Assembly: GCA_944472155.2 (NCBI GenBank)
Contig: OX235279.1
Span: 173,641,868-173,705,867, forward strand
Length of the DNA: 64,000 nt
Direction of reading: 5' to 3'
From: Trichobilharzia szidati
Lineage: Eukaryota; Platyhelminthes; Trematoda; Strigeidida; Schistosomatidae
A model generated the notes under the pieces. The model was given only the letters and a program-made list of their open reading frames with translations. It was not told where the DNA came from and searched no databases. The first letter of the stretch is position 1. The number at the start of each line of letters is the position of its first letter. Below, one piece after another: positions 46,769-58,700 of the stretch. The position numbers and the translations under genes were made by a program.

Positions 46769-49601
46769 GTGGATAAGCCAGACCGCATAGGAAGCCTGAA
46801 GGTAGTGTGCACCAATATACGTAGTATCGGGAACAAATTTCACGAGCTAGGTGTATTAGTGGAAGACCTTAGCCCAGGTATTGTGGTCATTGCTGAGACA
46901 TGGCTGGTTTCTGGATTAGATGACACACCTGAGCTATGCGGATTTAGTTGCTTGCGCAGCGACAGGGTTAAGGGTCATAGAGGTGGCGGAGTTGCTCTGT
47001 ACATCAACAACTCCCTACATGTGGGTTCCGTGAAATCTGAAGCGCATGACAGTGGGACAAGTGAGGTAATTAGCTGTGAAGTAAGCTTTGCAACTGGCAC
47101 TCTACTCATTGGAGTTCTGTATAGAAGTCCCTATTGTCAGTGTGATGACTTTATTTTAGATCACCTCAAACAATGGAGTAAACACAGTAGCTGTCTTATT
47201 CTAGGTGATTTTAATGCACCTCATATAGACTGGGTAGCTGTCACATCTCCAGGATCCGCTAATAAGTTTGACAGCCGGTTACTCTTGACTACCATGGAAA
47301 GTGCCCTGACACAACATGTCCTAGGTAGTACAAGATTCGGTTCTGCCCAAGGATCTTCCTTGCTGGACTTAGTGCTTACTCATGACAACGACGACGTGGA
47401 TGGTCTGGTTATTCATCCACCTCTAGCAAATAGTGATCATGGGGTGTTAGATTTTAACTTAAGGGCTGGCAATTTAGCCAGTTTTCAACCCAAATCCCGA
47501 CCTAGTGTTTGGCATGCTGACATAGTCGCTATAAAGGAGCGTGCTTCAACTGCCGACTGGTCAGTCAATATGGTCTCATCCATTGAAGATGAATGGGATA
47601 GATTTAAGAATACACTTGAGAGGGTTACCACTGATTTCATTCCCTGGAGGGTTCCTAAAAGGCCAACAAATCGGCCACCATGGAGAAATAGACAAGCTAT
47701 AACACTCCTAAGACGGAGAAAAAGGTTCTGGAATCTCTTTGTTTCTACTGGGCTACAGCAGTTCCGGCTGAAATACTGTGAAACCAGAAACCAGTGTAAA
47801 ACTTCGATTCACCAGTCAAGGATAGCTTACTAAACCCAGTTAGTTAAAAGTTCACCAGGCTGCCGAAAAAGACTCTTCTCATATATCAAGAGAAGAACAC
47901 GTAAGAGTGATGCTATCCCACCTCTTATGCTTGAAGACGACCAGACAAACATGGCTGAGGATAACTTGACTAAGGCTGAGGCTTTGTCCAAGCACTTTAG
48001 TCAAGTATTCTCTGATAATATTGATACCAGCTTTGTAACTTTTCCAGAAGGTAACTTGAAAATGGCACCCTTATACATTGGAAAGGACACTGTCCTAAAG
48101 TGGCTTCTAAGGCTCAATCCTGGTAAGTCCAGTGGCCCTGATGAACTCCACCCACATATATTAACAGCATTGGCTGAAAACATAGCCGAGCCAAGCCATT
48201 GTCGGTAATCTTCAATATATCTCTGGACCAGTCTAAATGTCCAAGAGACTGACTGGAAAGAAGCCATCATTAGTCCGGTCTTCAAAACCGGATCTAGAAA
48301 CTTAGTTCAGAACTATCGTCCTGTTAGTTTGACCAGTATTGTTGTTAAACTACTAGAAAGAATAATTCGTGTTGCTATCACATTCAGTTCATTGAAGGGA
48401 ACAAACTTTTCGCTGTGGAACAGCATGGTTTTAGAGCAAGCAGGTCATTCTTGCTTGACCAACCTTCTTTTGGCCAGAGAAAGTTGGGCAAACTCAGCTG
48501 ATGCTAATATACCGGTGGATGCCATGTTCATCGACCTTAGCAAGGCATTTGACAGGGTTTCTCATTCAGGTCTTCTAGTAAAGTTAGGCAGTCTGGGAAT
48601 CAATAAAGTGGTCGCCGACTGGATTCAAGACTTTCTAAAGGACAGAAGACAAAGAGTACGAGTTAACGGGGTTTTATCAACATGGGAATCGGTTAAGAGT
48701 GGCGTTCCTCAGGGTACAATTCTAGGCCCACTTCTTTTCCTGATTTATGTTAATGAGATTCCATCGGTAGTTAAGTCATCCTGCTTACTGTTTGCTGATG
48801 ACATCAAGATATGGAGGGCTTTACACGATGACAGTGATCAACTTGCTTTGCAGGAAGATTTAAACTTGTTAAGTGATTGGTGTAAGCACTGGGCTTTGGA
48901 GATTAACTTAAGCAAGAGTGTAGTTATGCATGTATCTCATAGTCACGTGCACAATTACTCAATGGATGGCATTGCTCTCCCAGTGGTCACTGAGTACAAG
49001 GACTTGGGAGTGGTTGTGCAGCATGACTTGAAAACAGCAACAAACTGTAGAGCTGCAGCCACTAAGGGTTTTCGAATATTATGGGCCATACGCAAGCAAG
49101 GCTTTTGCGAACTTTGACGCTGATATATTTCGTATATTATATCCGACTTATATCAGACCTCATTTGGAATATGGGATCCAGGCAGCGAGCCCGTGTTTCA
49201 AATACGAAATAGACTTATTAGAAAGGGTGCAAAGAGTAGGATCTAAGCTAATAAAGGGTTTCTCAACCCTCTCATATGAGGAGAGGTTAAGTCGACTGGG
49301 TTTATTTCCACTGTCATACAGACGACTTAGGGGTGACCTGATACTAGCATACCGTATCCTAAGAAATGATTTTGGAGCTAATTTATCTAATTTATTTCTT
49401 CCTTCTAGCACCAACCAATTGCGAGGACATCACCTCAAGGTTCAAAAACCACGGTCGAATCGACTGCGTCTGGAGATCCGTTTTTCGCATCGAATTGTGA
49501 ACCATTGGAACTCCCTATCGGAGCACGTCGTATCAGCGCCATCCGCTGATTCATTCAAGGCGGGATTGGACCTCCTGTGTGTAACAAATCGAAAGGATTA
49601 A
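46769..49601 (+). pseudogene. CR1 ORF2, copy B
   Basis: The endonuclease is open to a stop at 47831-47833 (GAA to TAA compared with copy A). The RT shares all five insertions of copy A: AGCCA at 48189-48198, GACT at 48247-48254, ATTCA/GTTCA at 48382-48391, AGCA at 48435-48442 and CAAG at 49093-49100. Motifs FIDLSKAFDRV, FADD and the thumb are present. It is a broken copy of the same lineage. Confidence 0.87.
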
Positions 49602-49634
49602 CACAGGCATATAGCCTACTATCCTAAATAAATT

Positions 49635-50885
49635 GTAAACTAAAATCCAATTTGTCTGATGAACCCTATCACAGCAAGAGAAACCCGGGTCAGATTTAGG
49701 CACGAATAGTAACCGAGCGACGTTGTTTTGCGGATTTCGGCGAGTCATTTTACCAGGGCCCTCATACCATATCACTCCTCAAACTTGAAAGTCTAGAAAT
49801 CATATATGCTCTGTTCACTTGAATCAACCAATTCGGCGTAATTATCTGGCTTCCTAGTGAAGATCGTTACGAACCTGGAAGAAAGGAAAGCTTCTTAGAC
49901 GAGTATATTGGGGAACTCCTGAGAAAAAGCTATCTGCTGTGCTACACTCAGCAGACCTTCAGAAAGGCTGATCCATTCAGTTGTAACTTCCTGGCAGCTT
50001 CTGAACATTGAAGAATACTTCTAGAGCAGAAAACTGCAGTATTTCTGCTGTCCCTAGATTTAGCACAAGATTTAGATTCCGTTTTCTGCTAAGAAAAGCC
50101 GTCGACGATGACCAGTGTGTGTTTTATCCCAGTGAATGACAGTACGCCGTGTGATAACTGCAGCTGATGGTTCCACTATAAATGAATTATTCCGACTCCT
50201 GCAGCACGCACACTTTGCCGTTAAGTGCCTGCAAAGACTGTCGAAGTACGAAGAGATATCTTATAAAGGAAATAAAGCTCTTGTAGCACAAACGCTCAGA
50301 CAAAGTGGAAAAATAAAGTGGAACGGACTCGGAAGTTAAGTTTGAAAGTGACCCAATTCTTAGAAGAGAGATTATTATTTAAGTTACTCCCCCACGACAG
50401 TAGCAGACGTCACTATTCACAGTCCATACACAATCGACAGAACGACCGAATCAGCAATCCAACAATCTGCACACCTTCGCCAAGTCCTAGTAAACTCTGA
50501 GACCGATGAAGACTCTATTCTGGCCAATATTAACTCTCACAAGTGACCGAGCAACCATGCATAACTGACCGTATCAAACAGCAGTTTTATAATTAGAATA
50601 AACAGAACGACGCAACACTGGCAAGAGGAATCTTATCATCTAGGATTTTCGGTTAGGGAAGTTTGGAAGCCTCATGACCCCGCGTGGGCCCAACTAGATG
50701 ACTTGAACTGCCTTTGCGAGAGGGAAAGATTTTTTCTCATGTATAATCTGAGAGATGTGTAGTCTACTTGAACGGAATCATAAGTACTGGGTTATATGCA
50801 CCAATCTTAGGACTTCAGTGGCCAGAAGGCTGCACACCAGACCTAGAAATAAATCTATTACAGCGACCCGTCAATTGCGAATGCA
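49635..50885. other. Unassigned stretch with one possible RT relic
   Basis: A frame near 49940-50090 (+) reads QQTFRKAD then LLSLDLAQDLDSVF, vaguely like RT motifs (GFRKG, FLDLAKAFDSV). Too decayed to assign. Confidence 0.35.
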
Positions 50886-51807
50886 CCTGGCACAAAATGA
50901 AATGACACACCCGAAGAAATAATCGTTGAGCACTATGGACAACTCGCCGTAAGCTCTTACCTGGCTGGCTGCATGAATTCGAGTAGAGTGCCTTGATCAG
51001 TACAATGTATTTTATCGTCATTCCTTTCACAACCAATCATCACCATAGTACCTCTCGGTCGACAGAATCGAATGCCGCCTTTAGGTCAAGAAATATGACG
51101 ATTGTTGGATGCTGGTAAGTATGCCTATGTACCAGAATCTGTTGGAGGGTGAGGATATGATCAATACACCTGCTTCCTGGTCTAAAGCCTGCCTGGCTCT
51201 CTCGTGTTTTTGCCTCTTGAGCACCACTTAGTCTACGCAAAATTATTGAGCCTATGACTTTAGATACTATATTAGTCAAGCTAATCCCTCTGTGATTATC
51301 ACAGGAAGACTCGTCTCCCTTCTTGTATGTCGGGATAATCAGTGACTTACACCAACTCGACGGGACTTCCTCTGATTCCCAGACGTTGCCTAATCCCCTA
51401 GTTAACCCAGACAGTAAACTGTCTCCACCGTATTTAAATACCGCTGGAGTCATTCCATCAGCTCCTGCTGCTTAGACTTGTTTCAGACTAGTGACAGCCT
51501 TAGTAACCTCAGTTAGGGACGGAGGACTTGTGTCTATATCCCATTCAGAGAGGTGTTGGATGTTCGGCAGGTTGAGCGTAGCTGTAGACCAACTGAATTG
51601 CTCCTCAAAGTTTTCTTTCCAGCGTTCCACTCGTCTATCCTGAGAGCTAATAAAGGTGCCATTTTTCTCCGAGATTGCTTCACTTATCATTTGCCTTTTC
51701 CCACCTGTTTCCCTGATAAGCCTGAATAGTTGTCTGGTGTTACCAATCGCCGATGCCTTTTCAATCTCTTTCGCTTTCTTCACCCCCCCCCCACTGTTCG
51801 CGGTCAT
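50886..51807 (-). pseudogene. RTE-type linker and reverse-transcriptase fragment
   Basis: Linker GGVKKAKEIEKASAIGNTRQLFRLIRETGG, then SLKQV*AAGADGMTPAV, CDNHRGISLTNIVSKV, QAGFRPGSRCIDHIL and FLDLKAAFDSVDREVLW. Two TGAs follow VLW. The frame then reads KGMTIKYIVLIKALYSNSCSQ and is shifted by CTGG duplicated at 50961-50968 on the plus strand. A C10-type run near 51782-51791 also falls in this gene. Confidence 0.78.
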
Positions 51808-51844
51808 TGAGGAGACTTCTTGTCAGTTTGCGTTTGAGCAGCTT

Positions 51845-52414
51845 TCACTCCTCATCATAATCGGAGCTCGACGGAATCAGTTTTCTTGCGTCAATCAGTT
51901 CGGATGAGGTGGTAGAAATCCAGTGGCTCTTACTAACTTTAGGTTTCAGGTTATTAACAGCTTTTACAGCTAACCGCAGGTCGTCAGGAGGAGTCCTGCT
52001 GTGTTGGGGAAGTAACTGCTTCGCTGCCAACAATTTATGTCCATTCAGACGTAAGTATAAGCTTGCGCGGACCAGAGCGTGGTCGGAGTCTACGCACATG
52101 TTCCAAAAGGAGCGGCAGTCTTCTACTGACCTTCGACAACAATACCCCACCGCTATGTGGTCTATCTGAGTCCAACGTTGATTTGGTGATAGAGGTCGCC
52201 AGATCACGCAATGTCTCTCTTTGTGCCTAAAGTTAGTGCTGACCAGGAACAGATGATTATCTGAACAGAACTGTAAAAGAAGACAATCACCGTTGTCGCT
52301 TCGTCGACATGGAATTCCATACGTACCACCTATATACTTCTCAATCTGGCACAACTTCCCTACTTGGATATTGAAGTCGCTGAAACAACTATATCTGAAC
52401 GTCGGGATGTACAA
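51845..52414 (-). pseudogene. RTE-type endonuclease fragment
   Basis: 189 open codons: DFNIQVGKL, GIPCRRSDNGDCLLLQFCSDNHL, QRWTQIDHIAVGY and VDSDHALVRA are the second half of an AP-like endonuclease. The N-terminal third, with the catalytic Asn and Glu, is missing. A TGA follows DYDEE and the frame continues to the next fragment. Confidence 0.78.
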
Positions 52415-52463
52415 TTTTTGGGGTCGACCTTTTCTAACCCCTTCTGTCCAGAGTGGAGAGACA

Positions 52464-52499
52464 GCATAGTGTAAATAAATTCTTACACTATGCTGTTAA
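52464..52499. repeat. Perfect 14-bp hairpin
   Basis: ACAGCATAGTGTAA and its exact reverse complement are separated by 8 bases. It sits just outside the 5' break of the RTE-type fragment. It could be a folded terminator-like or MITE remnant; function unknown. Confidence 0.6.
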
Positions 52500-52634
52500 C
52501 TGATCACCATCCTTACCTAACAATTACAATCATATTATCATTTCTGAATGTACATTATCCCATATTGATTTTTATTCGAATGTCTAGTCATCAATTTCAC
52601 TCATGTGTATATAAATGAAGAAAAAAAAGCTGTG

Positions 52635-52745
52635 TGAGTAACTTGATATGATTATGGGCAGTAATAATTTGTGCTCGAAATGTGGTCATCAGTTAATATT
52701 ACTGTATAACAACACTGTGTGATAACAGTTTATCAAAATAAAATC
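52635..52745 (+). mobile_element. Penelope-like element 3' tail, diverged
   Basis: Resembles 20327-20440 and 40090-40215 word by word (TGATATGATTATG.., ..GTGCTCGAAA.., CACTGTGTGATA). Non-coding relic. Confidence 0.55.
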
Positions 52746-52854
52746 TTATCCATAATGGAGATATAATATACAAATGTTATAATATAATATACGCATATAT
52801 ACATATGTACAGAAATGCTTAAACGTAGTAAACAAAAATGTAGGAAAAAATATA

Positions 52855-54309
52855 TTATGGAGAAAATTGAGAGATAATCTTTGTAGCCTGTTCAAATAAA
52901 TCAGTTAAATGCTTTCGAGCACGTTGAAACAAATGAAATGAAGTTCCATAATACTTTTCAAGATATAAAACAAGACGTTTACATTCGTATAGAGAAAAAA
53001 GTAATACAGCCGAATGACTTATTGCATTAATAGGCGGGAGATATTCAACAGACTTTGAAATATCTATAACACGTAGGCTTAGATTACAAGATTCAAGATT
53101 TTCTCGATCAATATGCTGAAAAGCATGACGTAGGCAAAAACGAGAAAAGTCTTTGCCACAAGAATCCGTTTGATGTTGTTGTCGTTTACGCTTTCTACTA
53201 CTACTACTACTAGTCGATTGAGCAGTGGACCAATTCTCAGGTGTTAAGACTGTAGAAAAACTACGCTCACAAAATTTGCACAATACAGATAAAATGACAG
53301 AATGTGAACTAGGTAACGACGTTTGACAGTGGAATAAAGAGAAAAATGATGAATCACATTGTGGGGAGTCTATACAATGTTTTGTAAAGCCTCTGATTGA
53401 AGAAAATCCAGTTTGACAATTTGAGCATATTAGTGAGCGATGAATTTTTAGCCCTTGTACAATCAAAACCTTTCCATAGGTGTAAAGGGGTTTACCTTGA
53501 GGATGTTGTAAAGCATGGTGATAGGCACACATTAACTAAAAAACATTTTTTGAAAAAAAAAAGAAATTATTCAAAAAATATTTACATATTGTTTTTTGAA
53601 TTACGCATTCAATGATACTTCATGCATAAAAATCAAACAAATTATACGATCAATAATATTATGAAGTCTGGAAACGCGAAGTTCAAGGCAAACAGCACAG
53701 TTGTGACAGCAATCGTTTGAATGGCAATCAAACACTTGTACATTTTTTAATTTCTTATACCACACCTTTATTATACCATGATCAACAGTTTATTCTCCTT
53801 CTTCTTCTTACAATTTCCGAATTAAACTGTTGGTCAGATGATGTTTCTCCTTCATAAGGTGGTATTGAAAACGATGGGTTGTGGATTCGCTGACATCCTC
53901 CTTCTAAATAATTCACAATGATGCAAGCATGTACATATATATATATGTAGTGCAGCACCTTGAATGTTTTGAGTTTTAGTTTTAACTCATACATGTACGA
54001 TGACGCCAGGCCATATTTTTTCTTGCTTGGGTGCGCTTCTACTCTGTGCTGGTAAACCGTGCATACTAGCCAGATAAGTCCTAAAATCTTCCCCCTCCCT
54101 CAGCCTTAATAATCTTAACATCTATATTTCGCTTAAATATATTGTTCAGTAGAGCATCCTGCTAAATAACTGTATCTTCAGATTTTTGCCTGGTTGTCAG
54201 TGCGTTTGAGATAGGTAACATGATTAAGTGATAGTTGGGCTCATTAAGTTTATTAAGCCTGGTATTTTGTGATATAGTAATCGCTACAGCTACTTACCGT
54301 ATATATATA

Positions 54310-54357
<48 letters not shown>

Positions 54358-56171
54358 TCCTTATTAACAATCAGATGTCAACCTCAAGTTAACTCAAATC
54401 AGAAGATTATGTTGCGTCTCACTACTCAGTTACCTTAATATGGTACACTTTGAATAAATCTATAATCGGCCGGCAAACTCGACTGAAGACATGACAGCCC
54501 ACAAAGCATATATAGAACAGAACACACATATATACTGAATCACACTAGTAAACAAACGTGTGGAAGGTAAAATAACTTACTGAACATATTCAGGGTCTGT
54601 CTCCATGATACATATAGCGGATATGTTTCCATCATTGTAAATTAAAGGGATTTCATCGAATATTTGCAAACCCTTAATTTCCAATACCACATTAAGCGCC
54701 CCATTTTGATAACCTATACCTACCTACGTGAATCTCATCATCATGAATATCTGCTATTTTGTAGTCTGATCACCCTTAAATTTACCCTCCAACCCGATCA
54801 CTATCCGGATAACTTAGTTTTACCAGGAGAGTAGCACTTCTGCATGCACAAAAAACAGGTCTCAACAACCCTAGTTGGTAAAAACTCACAACGTTATTCT
54901 TAACCCAACCCCCTACATGTAATCGCAACATTACTGGGCCTTGTTGTTGTTCCAGACAATATAAGCAATATTAGAACGACAAGAAGACATTGAAGTAAGC
55001 CCCTTGATAGGACTTGGTATTTAAGAATTATATTTTTTTAGTGCTATCTTAAAACAACCCCAGTTATTAACCATATTCTTGTTCTTCCCCCTTTTGCTAT
55101 CCTCTACAACTCATCGTCCGAAAATTAATCAAAATGTATCAATACATTTCCTGTGGTTCAAAACTAATCTCATCTCATTTTTTGTGAATTATTACTTGAT
55201 ATAAACGGTAAGCTAACACAAAGCAAGAGAAGAAAGTAGAAGAAATGCATAATATAGACAGTAAACAGAGGTGTGAGACAAAGGAATAGTAATAACGGAG
55301 AACAAAACAGTTTAGTTGGAAATCATAAGTCACAAGGAGTGGATGCATCTGCGCCAGCCATTTAGAACGATTTGGAGCCATGTCACCAATTGTTTCCAAC
55401 CGTTGGTTTTTACCGTCCCGAGGACCCCAACCAGTGAGGAAGTCTACACCTTCCTACATGGTTGGCTTAAACTAACTGTTGTGGATTTCATTGACTGGTG
55501 CCATGTTTTCGTTTGACCGCCGCTAGCTAGCTCTTTCCCAGCCTGGCCCTATATCATCCAACGTTGCCCATTGTCGAGGAAGGCGATGACTAGGCATACG
55601 TAACACATGTCCTAACCATCTCAGTCGAAGTAGTTTCACCGTTTCGTCGATTGATTTCCCTGCCTTACCTAGCACTCGACCGATGCCTTACCTCAATATT
55701 GCTCACCATATTATACCACTTCACGCGGGAGATAGAACGCAGACACACCTATGATCGAAGACAGCTAATCTTTTCATGTCTTCTGCTCTCAATGGCCATG
55801 TCTCACTCACGGCCATAAAGGAGGACGGAGCGGATTGATGAGCAGTACACACGCCCTTTGGTTGATAGTTATGACTTCTACTATTACAGAAGTTGGACGA
55901 GTAAACATGAGTCATCTTATTCTGTATATACAGATTTTCTTCTAAGACACAGTAACACATCTAGAAATTAAGAATAATTCAACACGTACTAATATTCGTA
56001 GTTAAGTGAAGTTACGATTGGTGTAAAATTGGCCAATCATGTTACCTTAAATTACAGGTTTTTACACTTGATAGGCATAACAAGCAAATGAACAAGAGCA
56101 GTATTATCGAAAACCCTGTGATATTTTCACGTATTTTTTATCCACCTGCTAAGTATTACAGTCTTAAGGTG

Positions 56172-56205
<34 letters not shown>

Positions 56206-58417
56206 CACCTACACAGGTCTGTCGTTAAGAAGCCAAATACTTTATCAACGCCAAGTTGTTGTTTGCTAGATCATCTGAAACCTAGCTGATATAACCTCCC
56301 AAATGAGTATATTAAACACAATATGACTACCCGGAGTCTTTTTGAACTATAAGTCGATGCAGGCCAATCCTGTAGTAATAAACCAATTACACAAACACAC
56401 ACACACACACACACTGATCATTGCACTGATTAAGGCACTCTACTCATACTCATGCCATCAGCCAGGTGAGGGCTTATGGCGAGTTGTCATCTGAAGTGGT
56501 GACGACCAGTGGCGTCCGTCAAGGATGCCCATTATCCCCATTCCTATTCAACTTCATCATAGACGTACTAATGAAATTAACCCTAACACACTTCAGCGAC
56601 TCAGGGATTGACTTGCTACCAGGGAATAATCTCGTTGACTTAGAATATGCGGACGATATAGTCCTTCTAGGCGAGGACTCTGACAAAATGCAGAGTCTAC
56701 TGAACATCCTGAGCAACAATCTTCGTATGTTTGGCATGCGATTCGCCCCTGACAAATGTAAGATGATGCTGCAGGATTGGACTTCATCGACCCCTAGATT
56801 AGAAATAGGAAGTGAAGTGGAAGAGCACGTTGACCGCTTCACTTACTTGGGAAGTACCATCAGCCCCAACAGGTTGATCTCAGACGAAATCTCAGCACGA
56901 ATACAGTGGGCTAGTTTCGCATATGCCAGTTTACGCCGTCTCTGGCGTACACGCGATATCCGACTACCGACCAAAGGGCGTGTGTACTGCTCAGCAGTCC
57001 GCTCCGTCCTCCTTTATGGCCGTGAGTGAGACATGGCCATTGAGAGCAGAAGACATGAAAAGATTAGCTGTCTTCGATCATAGGTGTGTCTGCGTTCTAT
57101 CTCCCGCGTGAAGTGGTATAATATGGTGAGCAATATTGAGGTAAGGCATCGGTCGAGTGCTAGGTAAGGCAGGGAAATCAATCGACGAAACGGTGAAACT
57201 ACTTCGACTGAGATGGTTAGGACATGTGTTACGTATGCCTAGTCATCGCCTTCCTCGACAATGGGCAACGTTGGATGATATAGGGCCAGGCTGGGAAAGA
57301 GCTAGCTAGCGGCGGTCAAACGAAAACATGGCACCAGTCAATGAAATCCACAACAGTTAGTTTAAGCCAACCATGTAGGAAGGTGTAGACTTCCTCACTG
57401 GTTGGGGTCCTCGGGACGGTAAAAACCAACGGTTGGAAACAATTGGTGACATGGCTCCAAATCGTTCTAAATGGCTGGCGCAGATGCATCCACTCCTTGT
57501 GACTTATGATTTCCAACTAAACTGTTTTGTTCTCCGTTATTACTATTCCTTTGTCTCACACCTCTGTTTACTGTCTATATTATGCATTTCTTCTACTTTC
57601 TTCTCTTGCTTTGCGTGCTACATGGAGGGAGTGTGGCGACTTGAACTGCCGCACATATGTGCAAATTTCTATGTCGAAAACAGACAGACAGACAGACACA
57701 CACACACTTTTCTCAGGTATTAACTATTTAAACAAATCTCACCTTATCTGGGAATGTCAAATTGCACGTAGGACAACATATCACTGAATCATCAATACTC
57801 CAACCATAAATTCGATTAGGTGCATAAAAGATAACCCGTGGTTCTTTAAGTTCACAGGGTTTAGCAGCACCAGATTCATCCACATAATAAATTGGGGAGT
57901 ATTTACTACAGGTTGAATGACTTGTTTGTTTCAAGTGCTCCACTGCATCTTCATTGGTCCCAAGAAAATCACAATTATCACATATAAAATAACATGCTGA
58001 AATGCATTGATTTTGACTTATAGATTGAAAGTAATTCTCTGTGATGCACACCTCATTTGATAGTCGTGAACAAACATGCTGAAAATCTTCCTCAAATATC
58101 ATATTATCATAAATTTCAGAAGGTATATAAGGTTCTGACTTCAACATTATTTCATTTCTCATTTTATCACTCAGAGTTGAAAGAAACTGACGCTTGTCTG
58201 ACTCGTCACCAGTCTCATCAAACGGATATTTCTCCCAGTTTTTCACGATTATATTAGGCGGGTATCTATAATGATCAGCATAGATTAATCTGGTCAAGGG
58301 ATTTTTGGTCATTTGTCTTTTCCACCGTTCACGAAACTCACTACGTGCTTTTAACAACTCATCCATAGGATAAACAGGTAAACTTTGATTGTCAGAGGCT
58401 TTGGTAACTGGAGACAT
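52855..58417 (-). CDS. Two-exon zinc-finger protein, probable host gene
   Basis: Exon 1 is 58417-57743 (225 codons) and exon 2 is 53535-52855 (226 codons plus stop). The donor AAG|GTGAGA and acceptor TTTTTTAG|TTA are both phase 0. Joining them completes a C2H2 finger (C215, C218, H231, H236; C-x2-C-x12-H-x4-H), which strongly supports the splice. A first finger is C146, C149, H161, H167. A C2HC-type finger is C262, C265, H278, C285. A lone C-x2-C is at 311/314, followed by Ser-rich and basic SSSRKRKRQQ, a likely nuclear signal. An acceptor-like CTAG lies about 20 bases before the ATG, so a 5' non-coding exon is possible. I do not recognise the family; nucleic-acid binding is inferred. Confidence 0.75.
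54297..54355. repeat. TA microsatellite
   Basis: About 58 bp of nearly pure TA with one phase break. A second TA tract lies at about 56167-56203. Confidence 0.9.
55216..55868 (-). mobile_element. Second RTE family 3' end, left arm of inverted pair
   Basis: Reverse complement of 56970-57618 with almost no differences. It contains the RT C-terminus (WPLRAEDMKRLAVFDHRC and following) and the 3' tail. It shares the TGAG duplication (CTCA at 55802-55809) and the GCTA duplication (55522-55529) with the right arm. The arm therefore arose by copying after those changes. Confidence 0.88.
56416..57618 (+). mobile_element. Second RTE family 3' half, right arm of inverted pair
   Basis: Starts directly after an AC-repeat, in the RT at LIKALYSYSC. 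It contains GVRQGCPLSPFLFNFIIDVL, LEYADDIVLLGED (YADD) and the C-terminus, and ends near 57618. The part from 56970 on is duplicated in inverted form at 55216-55868. Confidence 0.85.
56466..57111 (+). pseudogene. RTE-type reverse-transcriptase palm to C-terminus
   Basis: 187 codons are open, with VRQGCPLSPFLF, the catalytic LEYADDIVLL, FAPDKCKMM and FTYLGSTISPN. The frame breaks at LLYG by TGAG duplicated at 57023-57030. Further shifts follow: TCGG/TCGA near 57150, and TAGC duplicated at 57303-57310. The element cannot be active. Confidence 0.82.
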
Positions 58418-58700
58418 TTTGGAAGATGTCTGAATTTCTAGATTAAAAAGCCGAAAATAAACAGTAGGATTTCTTAAAACGAAAACTGAAGTAATGACTA
58501 AACCAAGAATTAATATGGTAAAAGGTAATTAAAATACAAATCCAGCATACAATAATTGTCTGATTTATGTAATTCGAATCCAATAGCCAACATCGTTTTT
58601 ACGAGCTAGTATAAACCAATTTGATTTCTTTGCGCTCGCCTCTTGATTGTGAGGTATAGGTTCCTGACCTTCGGTAAACCTCCGCGTAGCTCGTCCCGCC
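58418..58700. other. Upstream region of the zinc-finger gene
   Basis: Presumed 5' flank or 5' untranslated region. No core promoter motif is clear enough to call. A CTAG acceptor-like site lies near 58440. Confidence 0.4.

Larger units (their letters stand above)
45500..49634 (+). mobile_element. CR1-clade LINE, copy B
   Basis: About 99% like copy A by eye over 45661-49634. It has extra 5' leader sequence (from about 45500) that copy A lacks. The 3' end is near AAATAAATTGTA, and the flanks are unrelated to those of A. The exact 5' limit is not determined. Confidence 0.85.
50886..52425 (-). mobile_element. Second RTE-type family, 5' and RT part
   Basis: Minus strand. It runs from mid-endonuclease (52414) through the linker to RT palm and ends near 50890 after LIKALYSNSCSQ. 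Both ends are truncated. The missing 3' half is found in the same family at 56.4-57.6 kb. It differs strongly from the RTE at 1, 25 and 41 kb. Confidence 0.8.
53536..57742 (-). other. 4.2-kb intron of the zinc-finger gene, rich in repeats
   Basis: Bounded by GT and AG on the minus strand. It contains TA-repeats (about 54297-54355 and 56167-56203), an AC-repeat (about 56394-56415), a GACA/CA run (about 57682-57710) and the inverted pair of RTE-type 3' ends. 53640-55215 and 55869-56390 otherwise show nothing nameable. Confidence 0.7.

Noticed and set aside
49664..49700. CTGATGA, GAAA and a GGGTC triplet just after CR1 copy B, like a hammerhead core
   Set aside because: No convincing stem II between the two core blocks and only a weak stem I; not related in sequence to the SINE hammerheads here.
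54297..54355. Tyr/Ile-repeat frame from the TA microsatellite
   Set aside because: Simple-sequence translation, not a gene.
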